A stretch of DNA of 49,060 bases from Chromatiales bacterium (lineage in GTDB: Bacteria; Pseudomonadota; Gammaproteobacteria; Poriferisulfidales; Oxydemutatoraceae): assembly GCA_014323925.1 (NCBI GenBank), contig JACONC010000011.1, positions 1 through 49,060 of the forward strand. Reading direction: 5' to 3'. The notes under the pieces are model-generated. The model saw only the letters and a program-made list of their open reading frames with translations. It was not told the origin of the DNA and did no database searches. Of this stretch, positions 1 to 9,387 are shown piece by piece. Both the position numbers and the translations under genes were made by a program. The first letter of the stretch is position 1, and each line of letters begins with the position of its first letter.

Positions 1-91
1 GATATGGCTATCAAGACTTAGAGTACTTGACTTTGAAGATTAGGCAGTTGTCTACACCTTATTTACCCCTCGATTGTGTGACTAAAACTTT

Positions 92-775
92 CTAGTCCCA
101 ATGCGCATCGTATCCGCTATAAAGGTGATGCTTGTTGTTTTTTCGTGTTGGCTGGATACTATCGTCGTAAAAATAATGCCCCTGCAGTTTTTTTATATTA
201 AATATTAGTATCTCGCTATGAAATAGAATACCGTCGAATATATCCTTGGGCAGACTAATGATAGATGAAATTGCCGGATATTCTCCGTTAAGAAATTTCA
301 TCCATCTTTTACTATTTGTCATTTGGTTAAGACGCAAACCATACGGTGTGAATAGCACGATTGGTAGTGATTTATCAAATAGTTCTATCGCTTTTTGTAG
401 CCACACTTCAGGCAACAGTGGGCGACCACCGTAATGCTTTGAGACGAATGCTTTGGTCTTGCGGTCGATATTAAAAGGTGGGTTCATAATTACAAGAGAC
501 GGTGTTTCTACCTCGCCACATTGTATCTCTAAATAGTTTCTAACTATAGTTTTAGGGAATCCCTGTCTTTCAATATCAATACCAATTACTTTGAATCCGT
601 TTCTCTTAAACGGTTTTAATAGCGAACCTTTGCCTACGCACGGATCAAGTATCGGTTTAGTTTTATCAATTTTATCGCCGACTAGTCTGTATATAAATTC
701 ACTTACTCCGGCCGGGGTATAAATGGTTGTTTTTTTTTGTTCTTTATAAAAATTATTTCTGTCTACTCTATACAT
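92..775 (-). CDS. N6-adenine DNA methyltransferase (small, gamma/alpha-like order)
   Basis: A 227-residue protein with the SAM-binding motif DPCVGKGS at residues 44-51 and the catalytic NPPF at 98-101, the order (I before IV) of N6-adenine methylases; a YTP element at about 19-21 fits motif X. The C-terminal half (FTPYGLRLNQ, then HSEILIFN) resembles the core of type I/II adenine methylases, but no separate target-recognition domain is visible, so it is short for a stand-alone enzyme. A GGAAG ribosome site lies about 8 bases before the ATG. The gene is AT-rich compared with the genes to its right. Any restriction partner would lie to the left, outside the window. It could equally be an orphan or prophage methylase. 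The fold is fairly certain; the biological role is not. Confidence 0.7.
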   Translation of the reverse strand: MYRVDRNNFYKEQKKTTIYTPAGVSEFIYRLVGDKIDKTKPILDPCVGKGSLLKPFKRNGFKVIGIDIERQGFPKTIVRNYLEIQCGEVETPSLVIMNPPFNIDRKTKAFVSKHYGGRPLLPEVWLQKAIELFDKSLPIVLFTPYGLRLNQMTNSKRWMKFLNGEYPAISSIISLPKDIFDGILFHSEILIFNIKKLQGHYFYDDSIQPTRKNNKHHLYSGYDAHWD

Positions 776-979
776 CAGGGTCTTCCGAGGCTGAAAAACC
801 TAACTAAGTTATCCAATCAAACATAGTCATTCAATTAAAATGTAATACTTTTGAATGAACATACTGCCTTCGTTATTGCGGCTACTATAGCACATTCGCT
901 AGCAGTGTTTTTATAATCCATTAAATTTTCTAAGCCTACGATTTAGACCGTAGCCTCCCTCTGTTTATTGATAATCGTA
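776..979. other. Intergenic stretch with one inverted repeat
   Basis: This AT-rich gap separates the left methyltransferase from dtd. The arms CATTCAA (828-834) and TTGAATG (851-857) form a perfect 7-base inverted repeat about 100 bases upstream of the methylase start region. It could be an operator for the methylase, but the spacing and AT-richness make chance plausible. No gene or RNA is seen here. Confidence 0.25.
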
Positions 980-1417
980 TTACACCGTCAGTATAAAAGT
1001 AACTGGTCCTTCGTTTACTGATTTAACCTGCATATATGCACCGAATTTTCCGCACGATAGTTTTTGATATCGCCGCTGTATTTCGGCATATAGATATTTG
1101 AACAACGATGAGGCGATATCTGGTTGCGCAGCTCTTGTAAAGCTAGGGCGCATTCCTTGGGTGGTATCGGCGGCTAAAGTGAATTGTGGTACAAGTAGTA
1201 CTTCGCCTTTTACATCCATGACTGATAGATTCATCCGTCCTTCGTTATTAGAGAATATACGATAGCCTAAAATGCGCTCAGCCATACGGGCGGCGGACTG
1301 TTCACCATCGTTGGGTTGCACGGCAACCAAAACTAATATACCGCGAGCAATCTCGGCAATGGTATCACCCTCTATACACACTGAACCACAGCTGACTCTC
1401 TGCAGTAAGCTAATCAT
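980..1417 (-). CDS. dtd: D-aminoacyl-tRNA deacylase
   Basis: At 145 residues this is the full usual length of Dtd, the cytosolic enzyme that hydrolyses D-amino acids (and glycine mischarged on tRNA-Ala) from tRNA. The two family motifs are present: PQFTLAADT at about residues 77-85, matching the SQFTL active-site loop, and NEGPVTF near the C terminus, the Gly-Pro motif that sets chiral proofreading. The first residue of the SQFTL loop is Pro rather than Ser, a mild substitution. The start lies 3 bases after the stop of pip, so the two are almost certainly cotranscribed as pip-dtd. Confidence 0.93.
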   Translation of the reverse strand: MISLLQRVSCGSVCIEGDTIAEIARGILVLVAVQPNDGEQSAARMAERILGYRIFSNNEGRMNLSVMDVKGEVLLVPQFTLAADTTQGMRPSFTRAAQPDIASSLFKYLYAEIQRRYQKLSCGKFGAYMQVKSVNEGPVTFILTV

Positions 1418-1420
1418 TGC

Positions 1421-2383
1421 TCACGGATGTTGTCCGCTAATACGAGTAGCCATTGTGTCGCTACTTTGTACGAGGCAGCTCGTAATATCGTGTTCAAAAG
1501 CCGAATGCCCTGCTTGCGCAATGATATGTAGTTCGGCCTGTTGCCAAGATTGATGTAATAGCCATGCTTGTTCAAGCGGACACACTATATCATAGCGCCC
1601 GTGTACGATGACCCCGGGTATTTTAGATAGTTTGTCGGTATGTTGAAGCAACGGCTGGTCTTTAAGGAATATTTGATTAACGAAGTAATGGCATTCTATT
1701 CTTGCCAAGCTCAATGCAACCTTATCTTGGGTAAAAAAATCAACTACCTTAGTATTAGGATGTAGATTGGAAGTGCACCCCTCCCATCGTGCCCACGCTC
1801 TCGCCGCTTGCAAGCGGACTTCTGAGTTTGCATCCGTTAAACGACGATAATATGCACCGACCATGTCAGCGCGTTCGTTGGGTGGAATAACGGCTTGATA
1901 ATCTTGCCAAAGATCAGGGAATATATAGCTTGCACCATCTTGGTAAAACCACGATATATCCCGTTCTCTGCATAAAAAGATACCTCGTAATATAAGTCCT
2001 AGACATCTTTTAGGATGGGTTTGCGCATAGGCGAGTGCTAAGGTCGAGCCCCACGAACCACCGAATACCACCCATTGATCAATTCCTAAATTGATGCGTA
2101 TACGCTCGATGTCGTCAATCAAATGCTGAGTAGTGTTGTGGCGCAATTCTGCGTGTGGTGTAGAGAGCCCACAGCCTCTCTGGTCAAACAATACAATACG
2201 GTAGAGTTGCGGATTGAAAAAACAACGATGGCTCGCTTCACAGCCAGCTCCTGGTCCGCCGTGCAGAAAAACAACCGGCAGTCCAGCGGGATTACCACTT
2301 TCCTCTATATACAATGCATGTTCACTATCTACTGCAAGTGTAGATTTTCTATACGGTTCAATGGGTGGATAAAGTGAGCGCAT
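1421..2383 (-). CDS. pip: Proline iminopeptidase (alpha/beta hydrolase, S33)
   Basis: This 320-residue cytosolic peptidase removes N-terminal proline from peptides. The N-terminal HGGPGAG is the family oxyanion-hole loop, GGSWGS carries the nucleophilic Ser, and the C-terminal HGRYDIVCP and AGHSAFE supply the catalytic Asp and His. FDQRGCGLS follows the first motif as is usual in family S33. Length and motif order match proteobacterial Pip (about 313-320 residues). It is the upstream gene of a two-gene minus-strand unit with dtd, 56 bases from the end of trkH, and may share the trkAH transcript. Confidence 0.92.
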   Translation of the reverse strand: MRSLYPPIEPYRKSTLAVDSEHALYIEESGNPAGLPVVFLHGGPGAGCEASHRCFFNPQLYRIVLFDQRGCGLSTPHAELRHNTTQHLIDDIERIRINLGIDQWVVFGGSWGSTLALAYAQTHPKRCLGLILRGIFLCRERDISWFYQDGASYIFPDLWQDYQAVIPPNERADMVGAYYRRLTDANSEVRLQAARAWARWEGCTSNLHPNTKVVDFFTQDKVALSLARIECHYFVNQIFLKDQPLLQHTDKLSKIPGVIVHGRYDIVCPLEQAWLLHQSWQQAELHIIAQAGHSAFEHDITSCLVQSSDTMATRISGQHP

Positions 2384-2439
2384 TGCGATATGACGATGAC
2401 TAAAACGCGGTAGCTAGTGAGTATATTATAACCATAGTT

Positions 2440-3894
2440 TTATTTGCGCCAGAACATGGGTGTAAAAAGAATGAGCAGTGCGAAAATCTCAAGTCTTCCT
2501 AAGATCATTGCAAAACATAAAATCCATTTATTGATATCGCCAATAGTAGCGTAATTTTCTCCTACTGATCCCAGACCAGGACCTAGATTGTTTATAGTTG
2601 CCATCGTTGCGGAAAAGGCGGTTTCTTGATCTAGCCCCATAGACATCAGCAATAATAGAATTACGATAATGCTTCCTATATAGGCCGAGAAGAACCCCCA
2701 TACTGATTGTATGACCCGATTGCTCAGTGCCATATCGTCTATTTTCACTAACACGCACGCACTTGGGTGGACAAGCTGTTTCATCTCTCTGATACCTTGG
2801 CGCAATAGCAACCAGAAGCGAATGACTTTCATGCCTCCACCAGTAGAACCACTGCATCCTCCGATAGAACTTGCAAATAATAGTAGTAGTGGTATGAAAC
2901 CCATCCAGGTATGATGCGAGGTGGCGGTATAGCCGGTAGTCGTTGCGAAAGAAACGGCATTGAAAGCACCTACCAAGGCTGAATTTTGTGCGGTATCTAT
3001 ACCGGCGGTATATATATACGAAACGGTGAATGCTACAACGATTAAAACAACCGACAGAAATACTTTAAATTCGGTATCGCGCTTATAAACGGTTAGAGAA
3101 CGACGATGCCAGGCTAAAAAGTGTAAACTGAAATTAACCCCAGCGATTAACATAAAAACGATTGTGATAACCAGTATTGCCGGGTTATGCGCAAAATATC
3201 CGAAGTTTTGATCGTGCGTTGAAAAGCCACCGATAGAGATAGTAGAAAAACTATGGCATAGTGCATCAAATTTTGACATGCCGGCAAGCCAATAGGCTAG
3301 CGCACACAGTGCGGTTAAAGATAAATAGATGTAGACCAACATCCTAGATATTTCACTAACTCGCGGTAACGGCTTTGTTTTACGCGCCGAAGAGAGCATT
3401 TCAGTACGATATAGTTGCATGCTACCGACACCTAACATAGGGGCAATCGTAATTGCAATGACGATGATACCAAGACCACCTATCCATTGTAGTAACTGCC
3501 GGTAAAATAAAATGGCATGAGGGATATTATCCAAAGATGGCAGGACACTTGCACCAGTTGTAGTCAAACCTGATAGCGCTTCAAAAACCGCATCGTGTAG
3601 TGTCATTTTCGGGTTGTCGCTAAGGTATAGCGGCAATGCAGCAAAGATACCTAATACAATCCACGCCAACACGACCATTAAAAACGCTTCTTTTAAGTGT
3701 GTCTCGCCGCGGGTGTTGCGGCTTGGCAGCCACAATAGAAAACCTATGGTTAGGATAATGATAAACGATAGCACAAAATGACGGCTACTATGCTCTTCGT
3801 ACCATGCGTCTACCGGCAATGGTATCAGCATGACGATGCTAAATAGCATCAACAAAATACCCAATGCTCGTTGTACGGATGGCAAATGTATCAT
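2440..3894 (-). CDS. trkH: Trk potassium uptake channel subunit TrkH
   Basis: A 484-residue polytopic inner-membrane protein with about ten hydrophobic segments and the four pore-loop selectivity repeats of the Trk/Ktr/HKT superfamily, recognisable as TTTGAS, STIGGFST, ATTTGYT and NNLGPGLGS. IGGCSGSTGGGMKVIR is the conserved TrkH segment following the third pore. It moves K+ inward with TrkA gating it from the cytoplasm. The start overlaps the trkA stop by one base, so trkA-trkH are translationally coupled and stoichiometric. Length is typical (483 in E. coli). Confidence 0.95.
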   Translation of the reverse strand: MIHLPSVQRALGILLMLFSIVMLIPLPVDAWYEEHSSRHFVLSFIIILTIGFLLWLPSRNTRGETHLKEAFLMVVLAWIVLGIFAALPLYLSDNPKMTLHDAVFEALSGLTTTGASVLPSLDNIPHAILFYRQLLQWIGGLGIIVIAITIAPMLGVGSMQLYRTEMLSSARKTKPLPRVSEISRMLVYIYLSLTALCALAYWLAGMSKFDALCHSFSTISIGGFSTHDQNFGYFAHNPAILVITIVFMLIAGVNFSLHFLAWHRRSLTVYKRDTEFKVFLSVVLIVVAFTVSYIYTAGIDTAQNSALVGAFNAVSFATTTGYTATSHHTWMGFIPLLLLFASSIGGCSGSTGGGMKVIRFWLLLRQGIREMKQLVHPSACVLVKIDDMALSNRVIQSVWGFFSAYIGSIIVILLLLMSMGLDQETAFSATMATINNLGPGLGSVGENYATIGDINKWILCFAMILGRLEIFALLILFTPMFWRK

Positions 3895-5276
3895 TAGTAA
3901 ATTGCTGTAACCATAAACAGTTTTTCTACATTGGGTATGTGTTTTTTGCTGTCAACGAAGACAATCACATGATCCTCAGATTCGATAACTAGTTCTGGGG
4001 TTGCCGTAAAAACTTGCTCGCCGCGTAGAATCATGCCGACTTTAACCCCAGTCGGCAGGCGAATGCGGCTCAGCGGACGACCGACGACTTTAGATGAACG
4101 AGCATCACCATGAACTACCAGTTCTATCACTTCTGCGTCGCTGTGTTTCAAGGTGTATGTGGCAACCGTATCACCTTTTCTAACATGGCAGAGTAATGAA
4201 GCGAAGGCGGCTTGTTGCGGCGATAAAGTAATATCTATATTGACATGGTTCAGATGTACTAATTCCAAATAACTCGGACGATTTATTAATGCTAGCACTT
4301 GGTTCGCACCTAAGTGTTTGCACAGTAGTGCGGATAAAATATTGTCTTCCTCTTTACTGGTCACTGCACACATCATATCGGTACGTTTAATATTTTCGTC
4401 TATCAAGATATTTTCGTTGGTTGCATCGCTATGTAGTACTACCACTTTATTACCCAGACGCTCGGCAAGCATCGTTGCGCGCGCAATATCTGGTTCAAGC
4501 AACTTAATTTTGTAATCGTTTTGTAAAAGCTCGGCGAGGTTCATGCCAATCTGCCCACCGCCGGCGATCATAATTGTTTTTAGCGGTTGGTAATCGCAAC
4601 CCAATGTTTTCATTATTTCAGCGATTTGTGCTTTAGGCGCTAAGAAAAAGACTTCGTCGCCGGCTTGGATCACCGTTTGTTCGTCGGTGAAGCTGATTTT
4701 CTCATTTCTAAAGAGTGCTGCAATGTGCACCGTAGCGCCGCTTGCTGATTGTACAATTTGTGCAGTGGTGCGGCCGACCGCCGCTCCGTTTTGATGTGCT
4801 TTAGCACATACCATGAACAGTTGCCCACCACCTAGTTCGGCAATTTGCAGTGTGCCAGGGTGCTCGATAAGCAATTTTATGTTTTTAGCAACCGAAAGTT
4901 CCGGACTGACGAGTACATCTATGGGAATTGCATCTTTGCCGAACAGTTTATATTTTTCTTCTAAATATCCTCGTGTTGTAACCTTTGCTATTTTTGTCGG
5001 GATGTCAAACAAGGTATGGGCAATTCGGCAAGCGATGATATTTTCCTCGTCGTGGTCATTGAGTGCGATGAGCATATCTGCATTCTCGGCATCGGCTTGT
5101 TGCAGAATATCTGGATGCGAACCTTGCCCGACGATAGTTCTTAAGTCAAAAACACTCTGGATGTCCTGAAATAGTCTAAAATCTTTATCTACTAAAGTAA
5201 CATCGTTATTTTCTTCAGCCAAATTAAGTGCTAAAGAAATGCCTAGATGATTAGCGCCGAGCACTATGACTTTCAT
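3894..5276 (-). CDS. trkA: Trk system potassium uptake protein TrkA
   Basis: This 460-residue peripheral protein regulates TrkH by binding NAD(H)/nucleotides. It has the duplicated layout of TrkA: an N-terminal Rossmann RCK-N domain beginning VIVLGANHLGISLA, a TrkA-C domain, then a second Rossmann domain with MIAGGGQIGMNLAELL near residue 236 and a second C-domain ending in VIVFV. Usual length is 458. The first glycine motif (GANHLG) deviates from the strict GxGxxG, having Ala-Asn between the glycines, whereas the second is canonical. The gene overlaps ntrX by a few bases and trkH by one. Confidence 0.95.
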   Translation of the reverse strand: MKVIVLGANHLGISLALNLAEENNDVTLVDKDFRLFQDIQSVFDLRTIVGQGSHPDILQQADAENADMLIALNDHDEENIIACRIAHTLFDIPTKIAKVTTRGYLEEKYKLFGKDAIPIDVLVSPELSVAKNIKLLIEHPGTLQIAELGGGQLFMVCAKAHQNGAAVGRTTAQIVQSASGATVHIAALFRNEKISFTDEQTVIQAGDEVFFLAPKAQIAEIMKTLGCDYQPLKTIMIAGGGQIGMNLAELLQNDYKIKLLEPDIARATMLAERLGNKVVVLHSDATNENILIDENIKRTDMMCAVTSKEEDNILSALLCKHLGANQVLALINRPSYLELVHLNHVNIDITLSPQQAAFASLLCHVRKGDTVATYTLKHSDAEVIELVVHGDARSSKVVGRPLSRIRLPTGVKVGMILRGEQVFTATPELVIESEDHVIVFVDSKKHIPNVEKLFMVTAIY

Positions 5277-6535
5277 TGGTTTTTCTTCCTGATACCGGTG
5301 TTTATACCCAGTGATTTTAGCTTCCGATAAAGATGCGTTCGCTCGATTCCTGCGCGACTCGCTAATTTTGAGATATTACCGCCGACCACGCGTAGCAGTT
5401 GCTCCAAATAGATACGCTCGAATGCATCACGCGCCTCTCGCAGTGGTTTTTGTAGTAGCAGATCTAGGTGTGTATCGCTGCTGCGTATTTTTTTTAGTGC
5501 CAAGCGTGCCTCGTTGGCTGATACCGCTTCTTCTTTATTTTGTTGTAATAAATAAACGACTAGATCATCTAGTTCTTTCATATTGCCAGGCCAAGCATGA
5601 TGGCGCAGGTAGTTCTGTGCGGGGATAGAGAAGCCTCTATAGTTCAACATTTTATTGGCACAGTTGTAATCTATACAGGTGTTCAGTAACTCCAGAATAT
5701 CTTCTATGTGTTCTCTAAGTGGTGGGATATATAGAACTTCTTGTTCAAATATCCGAGCCAGTGGTTTTATTAAAGTGCCGTCGCGTTCAAGTTGAGCTGG
5801 GTTTCTATCGCCGGTGGCAATCACCCGCCCAGTGGTCTTTTTAGATAGCATCTCGGCTATAGCTTTTTGCTCTTGCATACTCATCGTTGCAATATCTCTG
5901 AGCAGCAAGGTAGTGTCGTCACCACCGAAGCCGTTAGCTATATAGGCACTTAGGTCGTCAACCGTGGAGGTCGGTGTCAGTGTAATGAGGTTTTGCTGCT
6001 CTCGTTTGCTGAGCAGATGTATATATTCGGCGAAGTTCCCCTTGCCAGTCCCGGTCTCACCATAAATGAATAAAGGAGTATCCGATTTGGCTAGGTTTTC
6101 GGCTTGTTCGCGCAGTCGCAAGGCGATTTCGCTGGATCCGGCAAAGGTGCGCACGGTTGATGCCGGTGTGTTGGGCAACATGTGTTTGACGGCTTTCAAT
6201 AATTTAGCCGTTGTCAGGGGTTTTTCAAGAAAGGCAGCAGCGCCGAGGCGAGTAGACTCTACTGCGGTCTCTATCGTGCCATGCCCAGACATCATAACAA
6301 TTGGGAACTTATTATTAAAATTACGTTTGCATTCTTTTAATAAACTAATTCCATCTTCATTGGGCATCCAAATATCCAACAAAACCAGGCTGGGTAATGC
6401 CGCTTTGATATGTTTGCGAGCGTCGCTTGCATCTTTTGCTGTAGTTACCTGATATCCCTCGTCCTCTAATATATCCTTGACCAGAGCACGGATATCGGGC
6501 TCGTCGTCGACGACCAAAATATGATTGTCACTCAT
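5273..6535 (-). CDS. ntrX: NtrX-like response regulator with degenerate sigma-54 AAA domain
   Basis: 420 residues: a receiver domain (Asp10-Asp11, phosphoacceptor Asp54, Lys105), an AAA+ domain and a C-terminal Fis-type helix-turn-helix (GGNISKLASRAGIERTHLYR). It partners the adjacent sensor NtrY. Walker A GETGTGKG is intact at 159-166. However, the segment that should carry the sigma-54-contacting GAFTGA loop is missing: Walker A is followed after about 47 residues by LLLRDIA where LFLDEI is expected, so the Walker B acidic pair is Arg-Asp. It probably cannot remodel sigma-54 holoenzyme and more likely acts as a DNA-binding regulator of another kind. It overlaps both ntrY and trkA by a few bases. 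Confidence 0.88.
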   Translation of the reverse strand: MSDNHILVVDDEPDIRALVKDILEDEGYQVTTAKDASDARKHIKAALPSLVLLDIWMPNEDGISLLKECKRNFNNKFPIVMMSGHGTIETAVESTRLGAAAFLEKPLTTAKLLKAVKHMLPNTPASTVRTFAGSSEIALRLREQAENLAKSDTPLFIYGETGTGKGNFAEYIHLLSKREQQNLITLTPTSTVDDLSAYIANGFGGDDTTLLLRDIATMSMQEQKAIAEMLSKKTTGRVIATGDRNPAQLERDGTLIKPLARIFEQEVLYIPPLREHIEDILELLNTCIDYNCANKMLNYRGFSIPAQNYLRHHAWPGNMKELDDLVVYLLQQNKEEAVSANEARLALKKIRSSDTHLDLLLQKPLREARDAFERIYLEQLLRVVGGNISKLASRAGIERTHLYRKLKSLGINTGIRKKNQ

Positions 6536-8709
6536 TCTTTTTCCGGTTGGCTGTCAGTTATGGGCAGGGTTTTATTTAATGTTATACAAATAATACTACC
6601 GCTATCGTCTTCTACATTACTAATATAAATATTCCCGCCGTGCTCTTCAACGATTTTTTTGACAATCGCAAGCCCCAGACCTTGTCCTTTTTCTTTAGTA
6701 GTTACATAAGGCTCAAAGGCCTTTTCTATCACATCCAGTCTAAAACCGGGACCGTTGTCTTGTATTGTAACGCGTATCACATCAGGCTCAGGTATCGTAG
6801 TTGATATGCGCACTTGCGGTTTAGGCGTTTGTTCTAGAGCTTCTAGTGCATTAGTCATCAGATTATGTAGTAGTTGTCTGAGCCGTGCCTCATCACCGTT
6901 GATAATTGCTGATTGGTCGCATGGTTGCCATTTTATATTTACTCTCCCAGCGTGGTCGTAAAAATCAACCAGTTCATTTATAAGTTGATGTAGATCCAAT
7001 TTCTGCAGTCTTAAAGGCGCATCACCTTGAGAGAATTGTCTAAATTCATTGACGATTCTGCCCATTGCGTCTACTTGATGAATAATTGTGTCGGTTGAAC
7101 GATCAAGGAAGGCGTAATTTTCATTATCAAGCTTTGTTTTCAGTTTATTTTTTAGTCGCTCGGCGGATAGACGTATGGGTGTTAGAGGATTCTTAAACTC
7201 GTGTGCCATACGACGGGCTACATCTTTCCATACTTGATCTCGTTGAGCTTGGACTAAATCGGTGATGTCGTTAATAACGATAACATAACCACCGTCTGGC
7301 AATCGTGCCCCTCTGCAAAATAAATTTTTATTTTTCTCGTTTATGTATAAATCAGTCTCCCACTGTAATTCTTCTTTGGCTTTAGCTAATTCTCTCTTTA
7401 GCGTGACGCAAAACTCATCCAGCCATTTGACTTCGGCTGTTTTTTGCAACGGCTGATTTGTTAGATCTTCTATTGACACCGACAATATCTCCGATGCCGC
7501 GACATTTGCTGTTTTAAGTTTAAGATCTTTATCTAAACTGAGTATCCCAGAAGACAGGTGCGTGAGTACGGTTTCTAAGTAAGAGCGTTGTTTTTCTAGC
7601 TGCATTCGACTATGGTCGGCGACCTCTTTCGCTTTATTTAGTTTACTGGCCATGCTATTGAAAGATGCTGCTAATTCGCCGAGCTCATCTTTGCTGGGAA
7701 CTTCTATGCGAGTATTTAGTTTACCGGCAGCAATATCCTTAGTGCCTCTGGCCAGTTGTACAACGGGTGAGATGAGTGTACGGGTATAGAAGAAAGCTGC
7801 CCAGATGGCAAATAATATGCCGAATAATAACACTAGAACCAGAGTCAACTTAAAACTTTGCTTCAATGCTTCACGTAGAAATATTAAATTTTTGTATTCG
7901 TCATAGGCATCTTCAACATTCCTAGTCAGACGGTTGACGCGTTCAGGCATAGGATAGAGCACCTGCAGTAGTCGTTTGGGACCCAGTATTTCTTCGGCTT
8001 CTATAGGCAGCACCAAGCGCGCATAAAAGTTATTTTTTATCAGATCTAAACCGATGTAAGGTTCACCTTGCAATACTTTATGTGTGACATCTTCCGACAA
8101 TAATATGGGTAGCATGTTTTCCATGTCGTGTCCATAGGAAGCTATAATTTCTCGATTATTATTCAGCAAGGTGATTTCACTGAGCTTGCTCTCCTCGAAT
8201 AACGAGCGTAAAACAAACGACGATAACTCGGACGGTGTATCGGATATTTCCTCAGCCATTTTCTCTACATCTTGATGCATTCTGCGAAGCTGCATATTCA
8301 GTGACCAATTTCCTAACTCTAATGAATTGTTCAAGGCGTTCTCTACATCAACATTAAACCAGCTGTCGATGCCTTCCTCGAGCATCTGATTAGAAAATGT
8401 ATAAACGATAATCGCCGGTACTAATATCGATAGAGTCAACAATATACTTAAGCGCAAGCGCAGTTTCGCACCGAATTTATTATTATAAAAATCTCGCACT
8501 AGTTTTACGAAATTGACTATAGCTAGGCTGCCTAGCACGAGTAGCATCAATAAATTAAAAACCAAGAACCAGCCGTGGTATTGATCAAACAGGCGCGAGT
8601 TTTGAACCAAGCTACTGAGGGAAAACAAAGATATCAGTAGCAGTAAAAAGATAATTACGACAGGTAATAAAGGTTTTGAAAATCTATTTAGAGTGACCAC
8701 TGATACCAA
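6532..8709 (-). CDS. ntrY: NtrY-like sensor histidine kinase
   Basis: A 725-residue membrane kinase. Hydrophobic segments near the N terminus (about residues 13-35, 46-65 and 88-108) and another near 290-310 bracket a periplasmic region. After them come HAMP (LISPVVQLARGTKDIAAG), a PAS-like region, a DHp domain with the phosphoacceptor His in MAHEFKNPLTPIRLSAERL, and an HATPase_c domain with DNGPGF and KGQGLGLAIVKKIVEEHGG. Order and size match NtrY. Its stop overlaps the ntrX start, so the pair is coupled; its own start overlaps the upstream DUF4390 gene by 22 bases. The signal sensed is unknown; linkage to trkAH is a conserved arrangement in beta- and gammaproteobacteria. Confidence 0.92.
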   Translation of the reverse strand: MVSVVTLNRFSKPLLPVVIIFLLLLISLFSLSSLVQNSRLFDQYHGWFLVFNLLMLLVLGSLAIVNFVKLVRDFYNNKFGAKLRLRLSILLTLSILVPAIIVYTFSNQMLEEGIDSWFNVDVENALNNSLELGNWSLNMQLRRMHQDVEKMAEEISDTPSELSSFVLRSLFEESKLSEITLLNNNREIIASYGHDMENMLPILLSEDVTHKVLQGEPYIGLDLIKNNFYARLVLPIEAEEILGPKRLLQVLYPMPERVNRLTRNVEDAYDEYKNLIFLREALKQSFKLTLVLVLLFGILFAIWAAFFYTRTLISPVVQLARGTKDIAAGKLNTRIEVPSKDELGELAASFNSMASKLNKAKEVADHSRMQLEKQRSYLETVLTHLSSGILSLDKDLKLKTANVAASEILSVSIEDLTNQPLQKTAEVKWLDEFCVTLKRELAKAKEELQWETDLYINEKNKNLFCRGARLPDGGYVIVINDITDLVQAQRDQVWKDVARRMAHEFKNPLTPIRLSAERLKNKLKTKLDNENYAFLDRSTDTIIHQVDAMGRIVNEFRQFSQGDAPLRLQKLDLHQLINELVDFYDHAGRVNIKWQPCDQSAIINGDEARLRQLLHNLMTNALEALEQTPKPQVRISTTIPEPDVIRVTIQDNGPGFRLDVIEKAFEPYVTTKEKGQGLGLAIVKKIVEEHGGNIYISNVEDDSGSIICITLNKTLPITDSQPEKE

Positions 8710-9266
8710 TTGGAAGATAGTGGCTGTGGATACAGCACATAACTTTTAAGCCGTAGCAATACTGGCAAGTCTGCACGTGATAATTTGATGCGCACTCGCA
8801 TATTTGTTGCTTGGGACGAAGCCAATAATGTCTGTTCAATAACCGGCACATTATCGTAGTGTCCTAGGAATGCAAGTGCATTTTCCAGAGAATTAAAATT
8901 GGCCTGTTGATTAAAACTCAAGTCCTCAACGACATAGTGCTGTGTCAACGCGTAAAAATGTAGCTTTTTGCGCCATTGTAGGTCGATAAACTTTTTATTC
9001 GGTAATACTTTTCTGTTATTCAACACTTCAATGTCTACGATAAAGGTTAATTCTATGCCGGTATTAACTGCGCTAATCAAAAAGTCGGGTAGCTCAAAAT
9101 GCGCTTGTAAACTGAGATAAATTAGATGATCTCGGACTGCAGATGATAAGCTACTGATAGTGATAGGGTCTGTTAAATTATCCGATGGCACCGTTTCATC
9201 GACCACGCCCGATGTTGGTATTGCCGATAAGATAAACAACACAGAATATAAAAATAGCTGTTTCAT
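8688..9266 (-). CDS. DUF4390-family exported protein
   Basis: A 192-residue protein when started at the ATG at 9266, chosen because a TGGA ribosome site sits about 7 bases upstream; an in-frame TTG-type start 18 bases earlier is less likely. The first 20 or so residues (MKQLFLYSVLFILSAIPTSG) form a signal peptide. The rest is a mixed region with LSSAVRDHLIYLSLQAHFEL, IELTFIVDIEV and a C-terminal LLRLKSYVLYPQPL, in keeping with DUF4390 proteins that sit directly upstream of ntrY in many beta- and gammaproteobacteria. Function unknown; position and overlap suggest it belongs to the NtrYX system, perhaps as a periplasmic partner. Confidence 0.8.
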   Translation of the reverse strand: MKQLFLYSVLFILSAIPTSGVVDETVPSDNLTDPITISSLSSAVRDHLIYLSLQAHFELPDFLISAVNTGIELTFIVDIEVLNNRKVLPNKKFIDLQWRKKLHFYALTQHYVVEDLSFNQQANFNSLENALAFLGHYDNVPVIEQTLLASSQATNMRVRIKLSRADLPVLLRLKSYVLYPQPLSSNWYQWSL

Positions 9267-9387
9267 AATATTCCAGTATAACAAAAAGATAACAAAAACA
9301 GCTGTCGCTTACTTTATTTTAGCCAAGAGGTGATACGAGACTCAATATAAATAGATAACGCAATCGGCGCTTGCTCGTTGCACCGTT

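Noticed and set aside
936-953. Hairpin CTACG/CGTAG as a terminator downstream of the left methylase region
   Set aside because: Only five pairs with no T-run, and it lies between a gene start and a gene end on the minus strand where its role cannot be told from chance.
2528-2857. Overlapping ORF inside trkH
   Set aside because: It is an alternative-frame shadow of the well-conserved trkH gene with no independent start signal or family match.
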